A stretch of 64,000 bases of DNA, taken from Sphingopyxis italica. GTDB taxonomy: Bacteria; Pseudomonadota; Alphaproteobacteria; Sphingomonadales; Sphingomonadaceae. The notes below the pieces were generated by a model. That model was not told the DNA's origin, did no database searches, and saw only the letters and a list, made by a program, of their open reading frames with translations. The stretch is from positions 372,001 through 436,000 of the forward strand of contig NZ_JAATIT010000002.1 in assembly GCF_011926545.1 (NCBI RefSeq), given 5' to 3'. This document shows, piece by piece, positions 7,544-16,713 of this stretch. Positions within the stretch are counted from its first letter, which is position 1. Each line of letters begins with the position of its first letter. The position numbers and the translations under genes were made by a program.

Positions 7544-8866
7544 ATGCAGCCCTTCCATCATCTCCTCGCCAACAATCTGATCGCCAACATCACCAATTTC
7601 ACGGTGTGGTTCGCGCTGACCTTTTGGACCTTTCTCGAAACCCAATCGGTATTCGCGACAGGGATGATCGCGGGCATCTATCTCGTGCTGACGGCGATGC
7701 TCGGCATCTGGTTCGGCAGCCTTGTCGACCATCATGGCAAGCGCAATATGATGCTGGTGTCGAGCGTCGCCTCGCTGATCCTCTACGCGGCCGCACTCGG
7801 CGGCTTCCTGCTCGATCCCGACATCCGCAGCGCCGAAACACGGAGCCTGACGCTCTGGCTCTTCATCCTCGTTTCGATGCTCGCCGTGATCGCCGGCAAT
7901 ATCCGCATGATCGCGCTCCCGACGCTCGTGACCCTGCTCGTGCCCGAAGACCGGCGCGATAAGGCGAACGGGCTCGTCGGCATGGTCGGCGGGATCGGCT
8001 TTCTCACCACCTCGGCGATCAGCGGCTTCCTCGTGGCGTGGGGCGGCATGGCCGGAACATTGATCTTTGCGATCGGCTTTTCGCTCGTAGCGATCGCCCA
8101 CCTGCTTTTCGTCCGGATCGACGAACCGCGCAATGCCGAAGACCATGCCGAACCGCGCCGGATCGACCTTGCGGGAACCTTACGCGTCGTGCTCGCCATT
8201 CCGGGGCTTTTCGCGCTGATCCTCTTCTCCTCCTTTAACAATCTTCTCGGCGGCGTCTTCATGGCGCTGATGGACGCTTATGGCCTGTCGCTGATGAAGG
8301 TCGAGGAATGGGGCCTGCTCTGGGCGGTCATATCCTGCGCTTTCATCCTCAGCGGCGTTATGATCGCGCGGACCGGGCTGGGCGCCAACCCGGTGCGAAC
8401 CTTGCTCCTCGTCAACCTTGGCGCGTGGATCGTCGCGGTCTTCTTCACCATCCAGTCGTCGATCCTGCTGCTCGCGGCCGGCTGTTTCCTCTGGATGTTC
8501 CTCGGCCCCTATGCCGAAGCGGCCGAGCAGACGACGCTGCAAAAGGTCGTGCCGTTCGAGCGGCAGGGGCGGGTTTTCGGTTTCGCCCAGTCGGTCGAAC
8601 TCGCGGCTTCGCCGCTCACCGCCTTCCTGATCGCACCGCTCACGCAGTTCGTATTCGTCCCGCTGATGACGACCGGATGGGGCGCCGACGCGATCGGCGA
8701 CTGGTACGGCCGCGGCCCCGAGCGCGGGATCGCGATCGTCTTTTCGATCGCCGGTCTGCTGGGCGTGCTCGCCACCGCCGCTGCCTTCGCCTCCCGATCC
8801 TATCGACGGATTTCCGCCGCTTATGCGGATGGCGCTGGCGATGGCGTCGCGCCGGCCCCCGCCTGA
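7544..8866 (+). CDS. MFS transporter (MFS_3-like)
   Basis: A 440-residue protein with about eleven to twelve hydrophobic segments in two halves separated by a charged loop near residues 190-208. The cytoplasmic loop between helices 2 and 3 reads GSLVDHHGKRNMM, a variant of the MFS signature, and EDRRDKANGLVGMVGG resembles the MFS_3/enterobactin-exporter-like group. It would be an inner-membrane secondary transporter, probably an exporter, but its substrate cannot be named. It lies 34 bases after the ornithine decarboxylase terminator and so has its own promoter. The C-terminal tail is short, alanine- and proline-rich and cytoplasmic. Confidence 0.8.
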   Translation: MQPFHHLLANNLIANITNFTVWFALTFWTFLETQSVFATGMIAGIYLVLTAMLGIWFGSLVDHHGKRNMMLVSSVASLILYAAALGGFLLDPDIRSAETRSLTLWLFILVSMLAVIAGNIRMIALPTLVTLLVPEDRRDKANGLVGMVGGIGFLTTSAISGFLVAWGGMAGTLIFAIGFSLVAIAHLLFVRIDEPRNAEDHAEPRRIDLAGTLRVVLAIPGLFALILFSSFNNLLGGVFMALMDAYGLSLMKVEEWGLLWAVISCAFILSGVMIARTGLGANPVRTLLLVNLGAWIVAVFFTIQSSILLLAAGCFLWMFLGPYAEAAEQTTLQKVVPFERQGRVFGFAQSVELAASPLTAFLIAPLTQFVFVPLMTTGWGADAIGDWYGRGPERGIAIVFSIAGLLGVLATAAAFASRSYRRISAAYADGAGDGVAPAPA

Positions 8867-8988
8867 CAGTCCCGCACGGTCGATTAGCTCTTCCGTTTCA
8901 CTTCGCAATCCTTCTATCTTTGCGCAAACAGCAAGGGAGGATGCCGCTTGGTCAGGACGATCTATCGAGCCGTAGCGGACGATGCCGC

Positions 8989-10149
8989 ATGACGATGCTT
9001 GAAGGCATCCGCATCGTCGATCTGACGACCGTCATCTTCGGCCCCTATGCGACGCAGATGCTCGCCGACCTCGGGGCGGAGGTGATCAAGGTCGAAATGC
9101 CGGGGGTCGGCGATGTGTCGCGCTACCTCGGCAGCGGCGTTCCCGACCCGACGATGGGATCGATACACCTCACCGTGAACCGCGGCAAACGCTCGATCGC
9201 GCTCGATCTGAAAAAGCCCGAAGATGCCGAAGTGCTGCGCGGCCTGCTCGCCACCGCCGACGTCTTTTTCCACAACGTCCGCGGCAAGGCGATCGCGCGG
9301 CTCGGCTTCGACTATGACGGATGCCGCGCGATCAAGCCCGACATCATCTATGTCCACGGCACCGGCTTCGGACAGGAGGGCCCCTATGCCGATCTTCAGG
9401 CCTATGACGATGTCATCCAGGCGGCGAGCGGCACCACCAGTCTCCTCCCCCGCGTCGACGGCGACCCGCGCCCGCGCTATTTTCCCTCGCTGATCGCCGA
9501 CAAGGTCGCCGGCCAGTTCGGGGCGCAGGCGATCCTCGCGGCGCTCGTCCACAAGTTCAGAACCGGCGAAGGGCAAGAAGTTCAGGTGCCGATGTTCGAA
9601 TGCTTCACCTCGTTCATGCTGGTCGAGCATCTGCGCGACGCGGCGCTCGACCCGCCGATCGGGCCCGCGGGCTATCCGCGCCAGCTCGATCCGACGCGCC
9701 AGCCCTTTCCGACGCGTGACGGCTATCTTGCCATCGTCCCCTACACCCCCGAATCGACCGCCCGGCTGATGGTGCTGCTTGGCAGCGGCGAGCTGACCGA
9801 AACGCCCGAATTCCAGGCTGCCAAGGCAAAAGGCCAGCATATGCCGATCGTCTACGGCGAAATCGCGCGCAAGACGCCGGCGAAGACGACCGCCGAATGG
9901 CTCGCGCTGTTCGCCGAGAATGACATTCCGGCGATGGCGGTCCGCGACCTTCACGACATCAAGGCGGACCCGCATCTGTCGGCCACGGGCTTTTTCCGCC
10001 ACCGCACGCATCCCGATGTCGGCGTCTTCCACGAAATGCAGCCGCCGGTGAAATATGGCGCGATGTCGCCCCGCGACCTCGGCTTCGCGCCGCGCGTCGA
10101 CGGCGACGGCGCGGCGATCCGCGACGAACTCGAGGCCCGGCACGGCTGA
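8989..10149 (+). CDS. Class III (CaiB/BaiF family) CoA-transferase
   Basis: A 386-residue protein opening with LEGIRIVDLTTVIFGPY and followed by ADLGAEVIKVEMP and NRGKRSIALDLKKPED, the signature N-terminus of family III CoA-transferases. Members move CoA between an acyl-CoA and a free acid such as carnitine, formate, mesaconate or a bile acid; the pair here is unknown. The ATG at 8989 is chosen by family alignment. The in-frame ATG at 8941 has a purine run (AGGGAGG) but with almost no spacing, so the true start could be 8941, 8989 or 8995. Upstream sequence in the same frame is antisense or offset to the MFS gene and is not part of the protein. Confidence 0.85.
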   Translation: MTMLEGIRIVDLTTVIFGPYATQMLADLGAEVIKVEMPGVGDVSRYLGSGVPDPTMGSIHLTVNRGKRSIALDLKKPEDAEVLRGLLATADVFFHNVRGKAIARLGFDYDGCRAIKPDIIYVHGTGFGQEGPYADLQAYDDVIQAASGTTSLLPRVDGDPRPRYFPSLIADKVAGQFGAQAILAALVHKFRTGEGQEVQVPMFECFTSFMLVEHLRDAALDPPIGPAGYPRQLDPTRQPFPTRDGYLAIVPYTPESTARLMVLLGSGELTETPEFQAAKAKGQHMPIVYGEIARKTPAKTTAEWLALFAENDIPAMAVRDLHDIKADPHLSATGFFRHRTHPDVGVFHEMQPPVKYGAMSPRDLGFAPRVDGDGAAIRDELEARHG

Positions 10150-10217
10150 ATTTTGGCAATTGCATATCGGCGCGCGGCCCCTAGCATCGCCGCGACACGA
10201 CAAAAGGGGGGAGCCAT

Positions 10218-10649
10218 ATGACGCCGAACATCCTCGCACCGGGCGCGGTGCTGATTCTGTGGACGCTCGTCATGCTGGTCTGGGTCGGCGTGACGCGCTT
10301 CCGGGCGCTCGCCAAATCGGGTATCGACCTGAAAGCGGCACCGCCGGGCGGCCGCGGCGGCGACCTCGAAGGCATATTGCCGCCGATCGCAAACTGGAAA
10401 TCGCACAACTACACGCATCTGCTCGAACAGCCGACGCTCTTTTATGCCGTTATCCTGATCTTGCACGCGGTCGGCGGCTACCCCGCCTATATCGTGTGGA
10501 TCGCCTGGGCCTATGTCGCGCTGCGTATCGTGCACAGCTTCTGGCAAGCGACGGTGAATCGCATACCGGTACGCTTTGCGATCTTTGCGGCATCGACTTT
10601 GTGCCTGTTGGCCCTGGCGCTGCTCGCGGTCATTGCCACTTTGGGTTGA
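10218..10649 (+). CDS. MAPEG family membrane protein, copy 1
   Basis: This 143-residue protein has four hydrophobic segments (about 8-24, 70-86, 92-108, 120-142) and the MAPEG pattern HNYTHLLEQPTLFYAV followed by AYVALRIVHSF. MAPEG proteins are trimeric membrane enzymes related to microsomal glutathione S-transferase and eicosanoid synthases; bacterial members mostly lack an assigned substrate. A GGGGGGAG ribosome site precedes the ATG. It is followed 13 bases later by a paralogue of nearly the same length, so the pair arose by tandem duplication. Confidence 0.85.
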   Translation: MTPNILAPGAVLILWTLVMLVWVGVTRFRALAKSGIDLKAAPPGGRGGDLEGILPPIANWKSHNYTHLLEQPTLFYAVILILHAVGGYPAYIVWIAWAYVALRIVHSFWQATVNRIPVRFAIFAASTLCLLALALLAVIATLG

Positions 10650-10662
10650 GGGGGAGAGAAAG

Positions 10663-11097
10663 ATGGGAACGAACGCTATTTTGGGGCCGGTCGCGACGCT
10701 GGCGCTCTGGTCAATGATCATGTGGGTGTGGATGTATGCGACGCGGATCCCGGCGATGCAGCGCGCGAAGATCGACGCCGCGAAGATGGTCGGCGGCACC
10801 GGCAAGGGGCTCGACGAGGTATTGCCCGCCGAAGTGCAGTGGAAAGCGCACAATTACAACCATCTGATGGAACAGCCGACGGTCTTTTACGCCGTCGCGA
10901 TCGCGCTCGCGGTCGGCGGAATGGGCGGCGGGCTCAACGCGCAGATCGCCTGGGCCTATGTGGCCCTTCGCATCGTCCACAGCCTGATCCAGGTGACGAT
11001 CAATCGCGTCATGTGGCGCTTTGCCGTCTTCGCGCTGGCAAGCCTCGCGCTATTCGCACTGTGTCTGCACGCCTTCATGGGGTTCGTTCTACACTGA
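10663..11097 (+). CDS. MAPEG family membrane protein, copy 2
   Basis: A 144-residue paralogue of the preceding gene. It shares WKAHNYNHLMEQPTVFYAV and AYVALRIVHSLIQVT at the same positions, with four membrane segments. The ATG at 10663 follows GGGGGAGAG at good spacing; this start is 13 bases after the stop of copy 1, so both are in one transcript. The N-terminal halves differ more than the MAPEG core, which suggests different partners or substrates. The stop codon lies three bases from the 3' end of the convergent RNA methyltransferase gene, leaving no room for a separate terminator. Confidence 0.86.
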   Translation: MGTNAILGPVATLALWSMIMWVWMYATRIPAMQRAKIDAAKMVGGTGKGLDEVLPAEVQWKAHNYNHLMEQPTVFYAVAIALAVGGMGGGLNAQIAWAYVALRIVHSLIQVTINRVMWRFAVFALASLALFALCLHAFMGFVLH

Positions 11098-11100
11098 ACC

Positions 11101-12300
11101 CTAGCGCGAAAACCGAGCGGCCAGTTCCACATGGGTCGACCAGCGGAACTGGCCGACGGGCTGCACCCAGTCGAGCGAATAGCCGCCCTCGACCAGTATC
11201 TTCGCATCGCGCGCGAAGCTGGCGGGATTGCAACTGACATAGGCGATGACCGGCGCGGTCGATGCCGCGAGCTGCTTCACCTGCTCCTCCGCCCCGGCGC
11301 GCGGCGGATCGAGGATGATCGCGCCGAACCGGTTCAACTCGGCGGGCACCAGCGGGCGGCGGAACAGGTCGCGATGCTCGGTCGCGACCAGCGCGCGCGC
11401 GCGGTTCGCCGCGCCGGTCAGAGCCGCGACCGCGTCGCGCGCGCCCTCGGCAGCGTAGACCTTGCGTCCGGCCTGCACCGACAGCGCAAAAGTGCCGACG
11501 CCCGCGAACAGATCCGCGACGGCGCCAGCCTCACCGATCGCTTTGGTCACCGCATCGATCAGCGCGTTTTGTCCCGCCGCCGTCGGTTGCAAGAAGGCAA
11601 AAGGCGGCACTTCGACCAATATATCGCCAAAGCGCATTGTCGGCGGATCGGGCTGCCACAGGATTTCGAACCCCTCGCCCTGGTCGATCGCAAAGCGCGC
11701 AAGATTATGCGCGCCGGCGAAATCCTGAAGCGCCATCGCGGCGTCGAGCCCTTCGGCTTTCACGCCTTCGAGAATCAGTTCGACGCCCTGATCGAGCATC
11801 TGCAGCTTGACCTTCACCGGACGCCGCGGCTGCGCGACCGTCGCGAGCAATTCGCGCACGGGTTCGATCAGCGCGAACAGTTCGGGGAGCAGCAGCGGAC
11901 ACATCCGCATATCGACGATATGGTTGCTCTGCGCGGCGTTGAACCCGATCGCGACCTGCTTGCCCGTCCGCAGCGCGGTCAACGCGGCGCGGCGGCGGCT
12001 CCGCGGCGGCGAAAGCTGCGCGGGAAGCACGTCGCCATAGGGCACCTCCTGCCCTTCCAGCCCCCCGACAACCCGGTCGCGCACGAATTCGGCCAGCGCC
12101 GGCTCGGCGACATGCTGCAACTGGCAACCGCCGCATTTGCCGAAATGGCGGCAGACGGGGTCGGTGCGGTTCGGCCCCGGGATGATGATGCCGTCGTCGC
12201 GCACGCGGTCGCCGGGAACGCCGCCCGCCACATGGCGGCCGTCGCCCGTCACGCCGTCGCCGCGCGCGGCGATGCGCTCGATCAGCGAAGCTTCGCCCAT
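11101..12300 (-). CDS. RumA/TrmA-type RNA (uracil-5-)-methyltransferase
   Basis: A 399-residue SAM-dependent RNA m5U methyltransferase. An N-terminal Fe-S cluster region shows C-x5-CGGCQLQH near residue 50, with a further cysteine at DMRMC. The SAM site is DLFAGVGTF (about 266), ILDPPRAG (about 330) carries the substrate-binding loop, and SCNPASFARD holds the nucleophilic cysteine. The family methylates U747 or U1939 of 23S rRNA (RlmC/RlmD) or U54 of tRNA (TrmA). TrmFO at 52343 probably covers tRNA U54, so an rRNA target is more likely. It begins one base after the stop of the nnr gene, as the last gene of the ilvD operon. Confidence 0.88.
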   Translation of the reverse strand: MGEASLIERIAARGDGVTGDGRHVAGGVPGDRVRDDGIIIPGPNRTDPVCRHFGKCGGCQLQHVAEPALAEFVRDRVVGGLEGQEVPYGDVLPAQLSPPRSRRRAALTALRTGKQVAIGFNAAQSNHIVDMRMCPLLLPELFALIEPVRELLATVAQPRRPVKVKLQMLDQGVELILEGVKAEGLDAAMALQDFAGAHNLARFAIDQGEGFEILWQPDPPTMRFGDILVEVPPFAFLQPTAAGQNALIDAVTKAIGEAGAVADLFAGVGTFALSVQAGRKVYAAEGARDAVAALTGAANRARALVATEHRDLFRRPLVPAELNRFGAIILDPPRAGAEEQVKQLAASTAPVIAYVSCNPASFARDAKILVEGGYSLDWVQPVGQFRWSTHVELAARFSR

Positions 12301-12301
12301 G

Positions 12302-13654
12302 TCAGTCCCTTATCAGATCGTCGGCCACAAGGCCGGGGCCTATACGCGCCGCCTGCGCGATATGCCAGCCCACCGCGGCGACCGCCGCGTCGAAGGCATC
12401 GCCGCCCCGTGCGAGCATCGCACCGCACGCGCCCGCCAACACGTCGCCTGTGCCCGCCGTCGCCAGCCAAGGGCTGCCTGGCCACGCGGCGACCAATCGG
12501 CCATCGGGCGCGGCGATCACCGTATCGGCGCCCTTGTAGACGACTACCGCCTGCGTCCGCGCCGCAGCCGCCTTGGCGCGGTCGATCTTGCTCCCGTAAA
12601 GTTGCGGGAAGGCGCGCGCGAACTCGCCTTCGTGCGGGGTCAGGATCGTCTTGCGCGGCGTTTCGGAGAGGCGGGGAAGCGCCGCGTCGATCGCGGCGGC
12701 ATCGAGCACGAGCGGCTTCCCCGAATCGAGCGCGGCTTCGACGTCGAACAGCAATTCGTCGCCCGCCGGAAATCCCGGCCCGATGACGACAGCGCCGACG
12801 CGCGGATCATCGAGCCGCTCGCCGAACTTCGCATCGCTTTCGGCGATGATCGCCGAAAAGGGCGCGCGTTCGCTGCCGTTGAGGACGACATAGCCCGCCC
12901 CCGCGCGCAATGCCGCCGCCGCTGTCAGGCCCGCCGCGCCGGGCATGGGACCCGCGAAGACCAGCACCATACCCCGCGTGAACTTGTGGGCGGTCGCCTC
13001 CGGCTGCGTTTCCCGCACCCTCGGCAGCGTCCGCATCGCCTTGTTCGCCGCTATGCCGATCGGCGCGAGCAGGACGCGCCCGCAGGCGGGCGCGGTCGGA
13101 AGCAGGACGTGCGCGGGCTTCAATGCGCCGAGCGCGAGCGTCACATCGGCGCGAAGCGGGGGCATCCAGTCGGCCGCGCCGTCACTGTCGATTCCGCTCG
13201 GCACATCGACCGCCAATATGCGCCGGTCGGCAAAATGCCCGAGGATGGCCGCAAGGTCGTCCGCGATCGGCCGCGAAAGACCGACGCCGAACAGTGCGTC
13301 GACGATCAAGGGTGCAGGAGCGAGACGTCCATCGACCGCCTCGACCGGTCCGCTCCACCCCGCCCGCGCCGCTTTCGCCAGTTCGGTCGAGGGTTCGCTC
13401 AGCGCAGCGACGCGCACCGCCGCCCCGCGTGTCGCGAGCAGCCGCGCCGCGACATAGCCATCGCCGCCATTATTGCCGGGACCGCAGAGGATCAGGATCG
13501 GCGCGCCCGCCGCCATCCGCCAGGCGGTATCGGCAACCGCCGCGCCCGCAAGCTCCATCAGTTCCGAAAGCGAAGTTCCCTGCACCGCGCACGCCGCCTC
13601 GGCCTCGCGCATCGCATCGCTGGTCAGGATCGGGGCATCGGCGGGAACGGACAT
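12302..13654 (-). CDS. nnr: Bifunctional NAD(P)H-hydrate epimerase / ADP-dependent dehydratase
   Basis: A 450-residue fusion. The N-terminal YjeF epimerase domain (about 1-205) contains CGPGNNGGDGYVAARLL, and the C-terminal ribokinase-like dehydratase domain (about 215-450) contains LTPHEGEFARAF and the phosphate/ADP site TAGTGDVLAGACGAML. The epimerase interconverts R- and S-NAD(P)HX and the dehydratase restores NAD(P)H, a metabolite-repair function in the cytoplasm. The start MSVPADAPILTSDAM at 13654 is preferred over a start further upstream, which would run back into the lipoprotein gene. It is 31 bases after the lipoprotein and one base before the rRNA methyltransferase. Confidence 0.92.
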   Translation of the reverse strand: MSVPADAPILTSDAMREAEAACAVQGTSLSELMELAGAAVADTAWRMAAGAPILILCGPGNNGGDGYVAARLLATRGAAVRVAALSEPSTELAKAARAGWSGPVEAVDGRLAPAPLIVDALFGVGLSRPIADDLAAILGHFADRRILAVDVPSGIDSDGAADWMPPLRADVTLALGALKPAHVLLPTAPACGRVLLAPIGIAANKAMRTLPRVRETQPEATAHKFTRGMVLVFAGPMPGAAGLTAAAALRAGAGYVVLNGSERAPFSAIIAESDAKFGERLDDPRVGAVVIGPGFPAGDELLFDVEAALDSGKPLVLDAAAIDAALPRLSETPRKTILTPHEGEFARAFPQLYGSKIDRAKAAAARTQAVVVYKGADTVIAAPDGRLVAAWPGSPWLATAGTGDVLAGACGAMLARGGDAFDAAVAAVGWHIAQAARIGPGLVADDLIRD

Positions 13655-13685
13655 GCCCCGCCCTATCACGATCGCGCGAGAGCGC

Positions 13686-14075
13686 CTACTTCGCGCCGCC
13701 CGTGTTGGCGGGAAGGCGATAGCGGTCGTGCCCAATCGCGACCTCGATCATATTGTTGCCGACGATGCTGACCTTCGCCGGTTCGGCGCCGTCGGCCGAC
13801 ACCACGCCGCGCCCGTCGGTGGTGATCTGCAACCTGCGGTAACCGACGTTGGCGCGCCCGACGACGAGGACCGTCCCGTCCGCTCCGCTCATTTCATCGA
13901 CGGTGCAAGTGCGGTCGAACAGCTTCGCGCCTTCGAGTGCGCATTCGATACGGCCGTGTTCGGCGGCTTCGCGTGCCCCACGCGCTTCAGCCTCGGCGAG
14001 ATCGCCATTGTCCGGCGACCGATCGCAGCCCGCGAGCGCGATCAGCGTCAGCAATACCCCCCCAAATCGCTTCAT
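13686..14075 (-). CDS. Small predicted lipoprotein, function unknown
   Basis: A 129-residue protein with a lipoprotein signal peptide: MKRFGGVLLTLIALAGC, where the cysteine at 17 ends a good lipobox (LAGC). The mature part is soluble, has two further cysteines (around residues 45 and 57) that could form a disulfide in the periplasm, and has no recognisable domain. Its ATG lies two bases after the ilvD stop with AGGG upstream, so it is translated from the ilvD message. I do not recognise a function. Similar short lipoproteins next to ilvD appear common in sphingomonads, which I state from general familiarity only. Confidence 0.75.
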   Translation of the reverse strand: MKRFGGVLLTLIALAGCDRSPDNGDLAEAEARGAREAAEHGRIECALEGAKLFDRTCTVDEMSGADGTVLVVGRANVGYRRLQITTDGRGVVSADGAEPAKVSIVGNNMIEVAIGHDRYRLPANTGGAK

Positions 14076-14077
14076 CC

Positions 14078-15922
14078 CTAGCCCTTCAACTGCGACAGGT
14101 CGCGCACCGCTCCTCTTGCGGCGCTCGTCGTCATCGCGGCATAGGCCTGAAGTGCTACCGAAACCTTGCGCGGGCGGGCCTTTTCGGGCTGCCACCCCGC
14201 AGCGTCCATCGCCGCGCGACGCTCGGCCAGCACGCTGTCGGCAACCGCGAGAGTGATCGTCCGCGACGGGATGTCGATGTCGATCAGGTCGCCATTCTCG
14301 ACCAAGCCTATCGTGCCGCCTTCGGCCGCTTCGGGCGAAACATGACCGATCGACAGGCCTGACGTGCCGCCCGAAAAGCGCCCGTCGGTGACCAGCGCGC
14401 ACGCCGCGCCCAGCCCCTTCGACTTGAGATAGCTCGTCGGATAGAGCATTTCCTGCATTCCCGGCCCGCCCTTCGGCCCTTCGTAGCGGATGACGATGAC
14501 GTCGCCCGCGACCACCTGCCCGGTCAATATGCCCGCGACCGCCGCGTCCTGGCTTTCATAGACCTTCGCCGGGCCCGAGAATTTGAGGATGCTCTCGTCG
14601 ACCCCCGCGGTCTTCACGATGCAGCCGTCGAGCGCGATATTGCCCGACAGAACGGCGAGCCCGCCATCCTTGCTGAACGCATGTTCCGCCGAGCGGATCA
14701 CCCCCGCCTCGCGATCGAGATCGAGGCTGTCCCAGCGCCGGTCCTGGCTGAACGCCGTCTGTGTCGGCACCCCGCCCGGCGCCGCCATGAAGAATTTCCG
14801 CACCTCGGGATCGTTGGTCCGCGAAATGTCCCATTTGTTGAGCGCATCGCCGAGCGTCGCGCTATGCACCGTCGGCAGGTGCGCGTGGAGCAGCCCCGCG
14901 CGTTCGAGCTGGCCGAGGATCGCCATGATCCCGCCGGCGCGGTGGACATCCTCCATATGGACGTCGCTCTTCGCCGGCGCGACCTTCGACAGGCACGGCA
15001 CGCGGCGCGACAGCCGGTCGATGTCGGTCATCGTGAAATCGACCCCGGCCTCGAACGCGGCGGCGAGCAGATGCAGCACGGTATTGGTCGACCCGCCCAT
15101 CGCGATGTCGAGGCTCATCGCATTCTCGAACGCCTCGAAGGTCGCGATATTGCGCGGCAAAACGCTCTGGTCGTCTTCTTCATAATGACGGCGGCACATT
15201 TCGACGACGATCCGCCCCGCGCGCAGGAACAGCTCCTTGCGGTCGGCGTGCGTCGCGAGCGTCGAGCCATTGCCCGGCAACGACAGCCCCAACGCCTCGG
15301 TCAGGCAGTTCATCGAGTTGGCCGTGAACATGCCCGAGCACGAGCCGCAGGTCGGGCACGCCGCGCGCTCGATCTCGGCCACTTCCTCGTCGCTATATTT
15401 TTCGTCGGCGGCGGCGACCATCGCATCGACCAGATCGAGCGCGACCTCCTTGCCCTTGAGCACGACCTTGCCCGCCTCCATCGGCCCGCCCGACACGAAC
15501 ACGACCGGAATGTTGATCCGCAGCGCCGCCATCAACATTCCGGGGGTGATCTTGTCACAATTCGAAATGCACACCATCGCGTCGGCGCAGTGCGCGTTGA
15601 CCATATATTCGACGCTGTCGGCGATCAGGTCGCGGCTCGGCAGCGAATAGAGCATGCCATCGTGCCCCATCGCGATACCGTCATCGACCGCGATGGTGTT
15701 GAATTCCTTGGCGACCCCGCCCGACGCTTCGATCTCGCGCGCGACCATCTGGCCCAGGTCTTTCAGGTGAACATGTCCGGGAACGAACTGGGTAAAGCTG
15801 TTCACCACGGCGATGATCGGCTTGCCGAAGTCGCTGTCCTTCATCCCGGTCGCGCGCCAGAGGCCGCGCGCGCCCGCCATATTGCGGCCGTGGGTCGTGG
15901 TGCGCGAACGATATGAAGGCAT
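14078..15922 (-). CDS. ilvD: Dihydroxy-acid dehydratase
   Basis: A 614-residue enzyme matching the full IlvD length. [19 protein letters not shown] is the standard N-terminus, and the cluster ligands appear in [12 protein letters not shown] and [16 protein letters not shown]. These cysteines hold the Fe-S cluster needed to dehydrate 2,3-dihydroxy acids in valine, leucine and isoleucine synthesis. The C-terminus [20 protein letters not shown] is also diagnostic. The ATG at 15922 is chosen over a TTG nine bases upstream because it matches the family start. It heads a minus-strand run with the lipoprotein, nnr and the RNA methyltransferase, so branched-chain amino acid supply and metabolite repair are probably co-expressed. 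Confidence 0.96.
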   Translation of the reverse strand: MPSYRSRTTTHGRNMAGARGLWRATGMKDSDFGKPIIAVVNSFTQFVPGHVHLKDLGQMVAREIEASGGVAKEFNTIAVDDGIAMGHDGMLYSLPSRDLIADSVEYMVNAHCADAMVCISNCDKITPGMLMAALRINIPVVFVSGGPMEAGKVVLKGKEVALDLVDAMVAAADEKYSDEEVAEIERAACPTCGSCSGMFTANSMNCLTEALGLSLPGNGSTLATHADRKELFLRAGRIVVEMCRRHYEEDDQSVLPRNIATFEAFENAMSLDIAMGGSTNTVLHLLAAAFEAGVDFTMTDIDRLSRRVPCLSKVAPAKSDVHMEDVHRAGGIMAILGQLERAGLLHAHLPTVHSATLGDALNKWDISRTNDPEVRKFFMAAPGGVPTQTAFSQDRRWDSLDLDREAGVIRSAEHAFSKDGGLAVLSGNIALDGCIVKTAGVDESILKFSGPAKVYESQDAAVAGILTGQVVAGDVIVIRYEGPKGGPGMQEMLYPTSYLKSKGLGAACALVTDGRFSGGTSGLSIGHVSPEAAEGGTIGLVENGDLIDIDIPSRTITLAVADSVLAERRAAMDAAGWQPEKARPRKVSVALQAYAAMTTSAARGAVRDLSQLKG

Positions 15923-15984
15923 TTTCAACAATCCTGATAATTTTATTTCAAAATAATGCGAAGAGACGCGCCTCTACACGCCTA

Positions 15985-16713
15985 TCAGGGCAGATTCAAT
16001 GCAACTTTGCTGCACATGCGAGAAAGTCGCTCGGCAAAAAGCGCCTGCCCCGCCGCATCGCCGACCATATCCTGCCGCATCTCGATCCCGACATAGGGAA
16101 TATTGTTCGCCTCGGCGTGGCGGTTCATCGTCGCGTTGAGCAGCTTGCCCGAATAGGGTTGCTGGTCGCCGACGGCCATCCCCTCGGCCTCCAGCGCCGC
16201 GATCGCCGCGCCGGCGAGCCGGTCATCCTCGTTATAAAGCACCCCGACATGCCACGGCCGCGCCTGATCGGGATGCGCTGCTAGCGACGGCGTGAAACTG
16301 TGTAGCGACAGGATCATCGCTGGGCGCCGCGCCTCGATCGTTGCGGCTATATGGTCGTGATAGGGTCGGAAGAAACGCGCCAGCCGCGCTTCACGCGCGT
16401 CATCGTCGAGCGCATTGCCCGGCACCACATGGCCATCGCTCGCGATCGGCAGCACGCCCGGCGCATCCTCCTCGCGATTGCAGTCGACGACGAGCCGCGA
16501 CACGCCGCCGAGGATCGCCGCGTCGGCCGCGCCCGCTTCGACGAGCCGTGCCGCGACTTCGGCGACGCCGATGTCGATCGCGATATGGTTCGAGAGCAGC
16601 GCCGGCTCGATGCCCAGATCGATGTCCTCGGGCACATGGTTCGACGCATGATCGGCGATCAGCAACAGGCCGCCCGCGCGCGCTTCGCCGATCTGCCGCC
16701 ACGCTTCGCTCAC
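15985..16713 (-). CDS. N-formylglutamate amidohydrolase family protein
   Basis: A 242-residue protein with the family pattern LLIADHASNHVPEDI (about 16), VVDCNREEDAPG (about 74), RFFRPYHDHI (about 115) and SLHSFTP (about 138), which place the histidines and acids of the metal site. Characterised relatives release formate from N-formyl-L-glutamate at the end of histidine breakdown, but no hut genes are near, so a wider amidohydrolase role is possible. A GTG start at 16713 overlaps the TGA of ispE (GTGA), the same arrangement seen between ispE and the TPR gene upstream. It is therefore the last gene of the ETF-QO/TPR/ispE run. Confidence 0.85.
   Translation of the reverse strand: MSEAWRQIGEARAGGLLLIADHASNHVPEDIDLGIEPALLSNHIAIDIGVAEVAARLVEAGAADAAILGGVSRLVVDCNREEDAPGVLPIASDGHVVPGNALDDDAREARLARFFRPYHDHIAATIEARRPAMILSLHSFTPSLAAHPDQARPWHVGVLYNEDDRLAGAAIAALEAEGMAVGDQQPYSGKLLNATMNRHAEANNIPYVGIEMRQDMVGDAAGQALFAERLSRMCSKVALNLP

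Noticed and set aside
5762..8146. A 794-codon open frame on the minus strand across ornithine decarboxylase and the MFS gene
   Set aside because: It is antisense to two well-recognised genes, is rich in Arg, Gly, His and Asp as expected for a shadow frame in GC-rich DNA, and has no domain.
8308..8988. An upstream extension of the CoA-transferase frame
   Set aside because: It is out of frame over the MFS gene and carries no family residues; the CaiB N-terminus begins near 8989.
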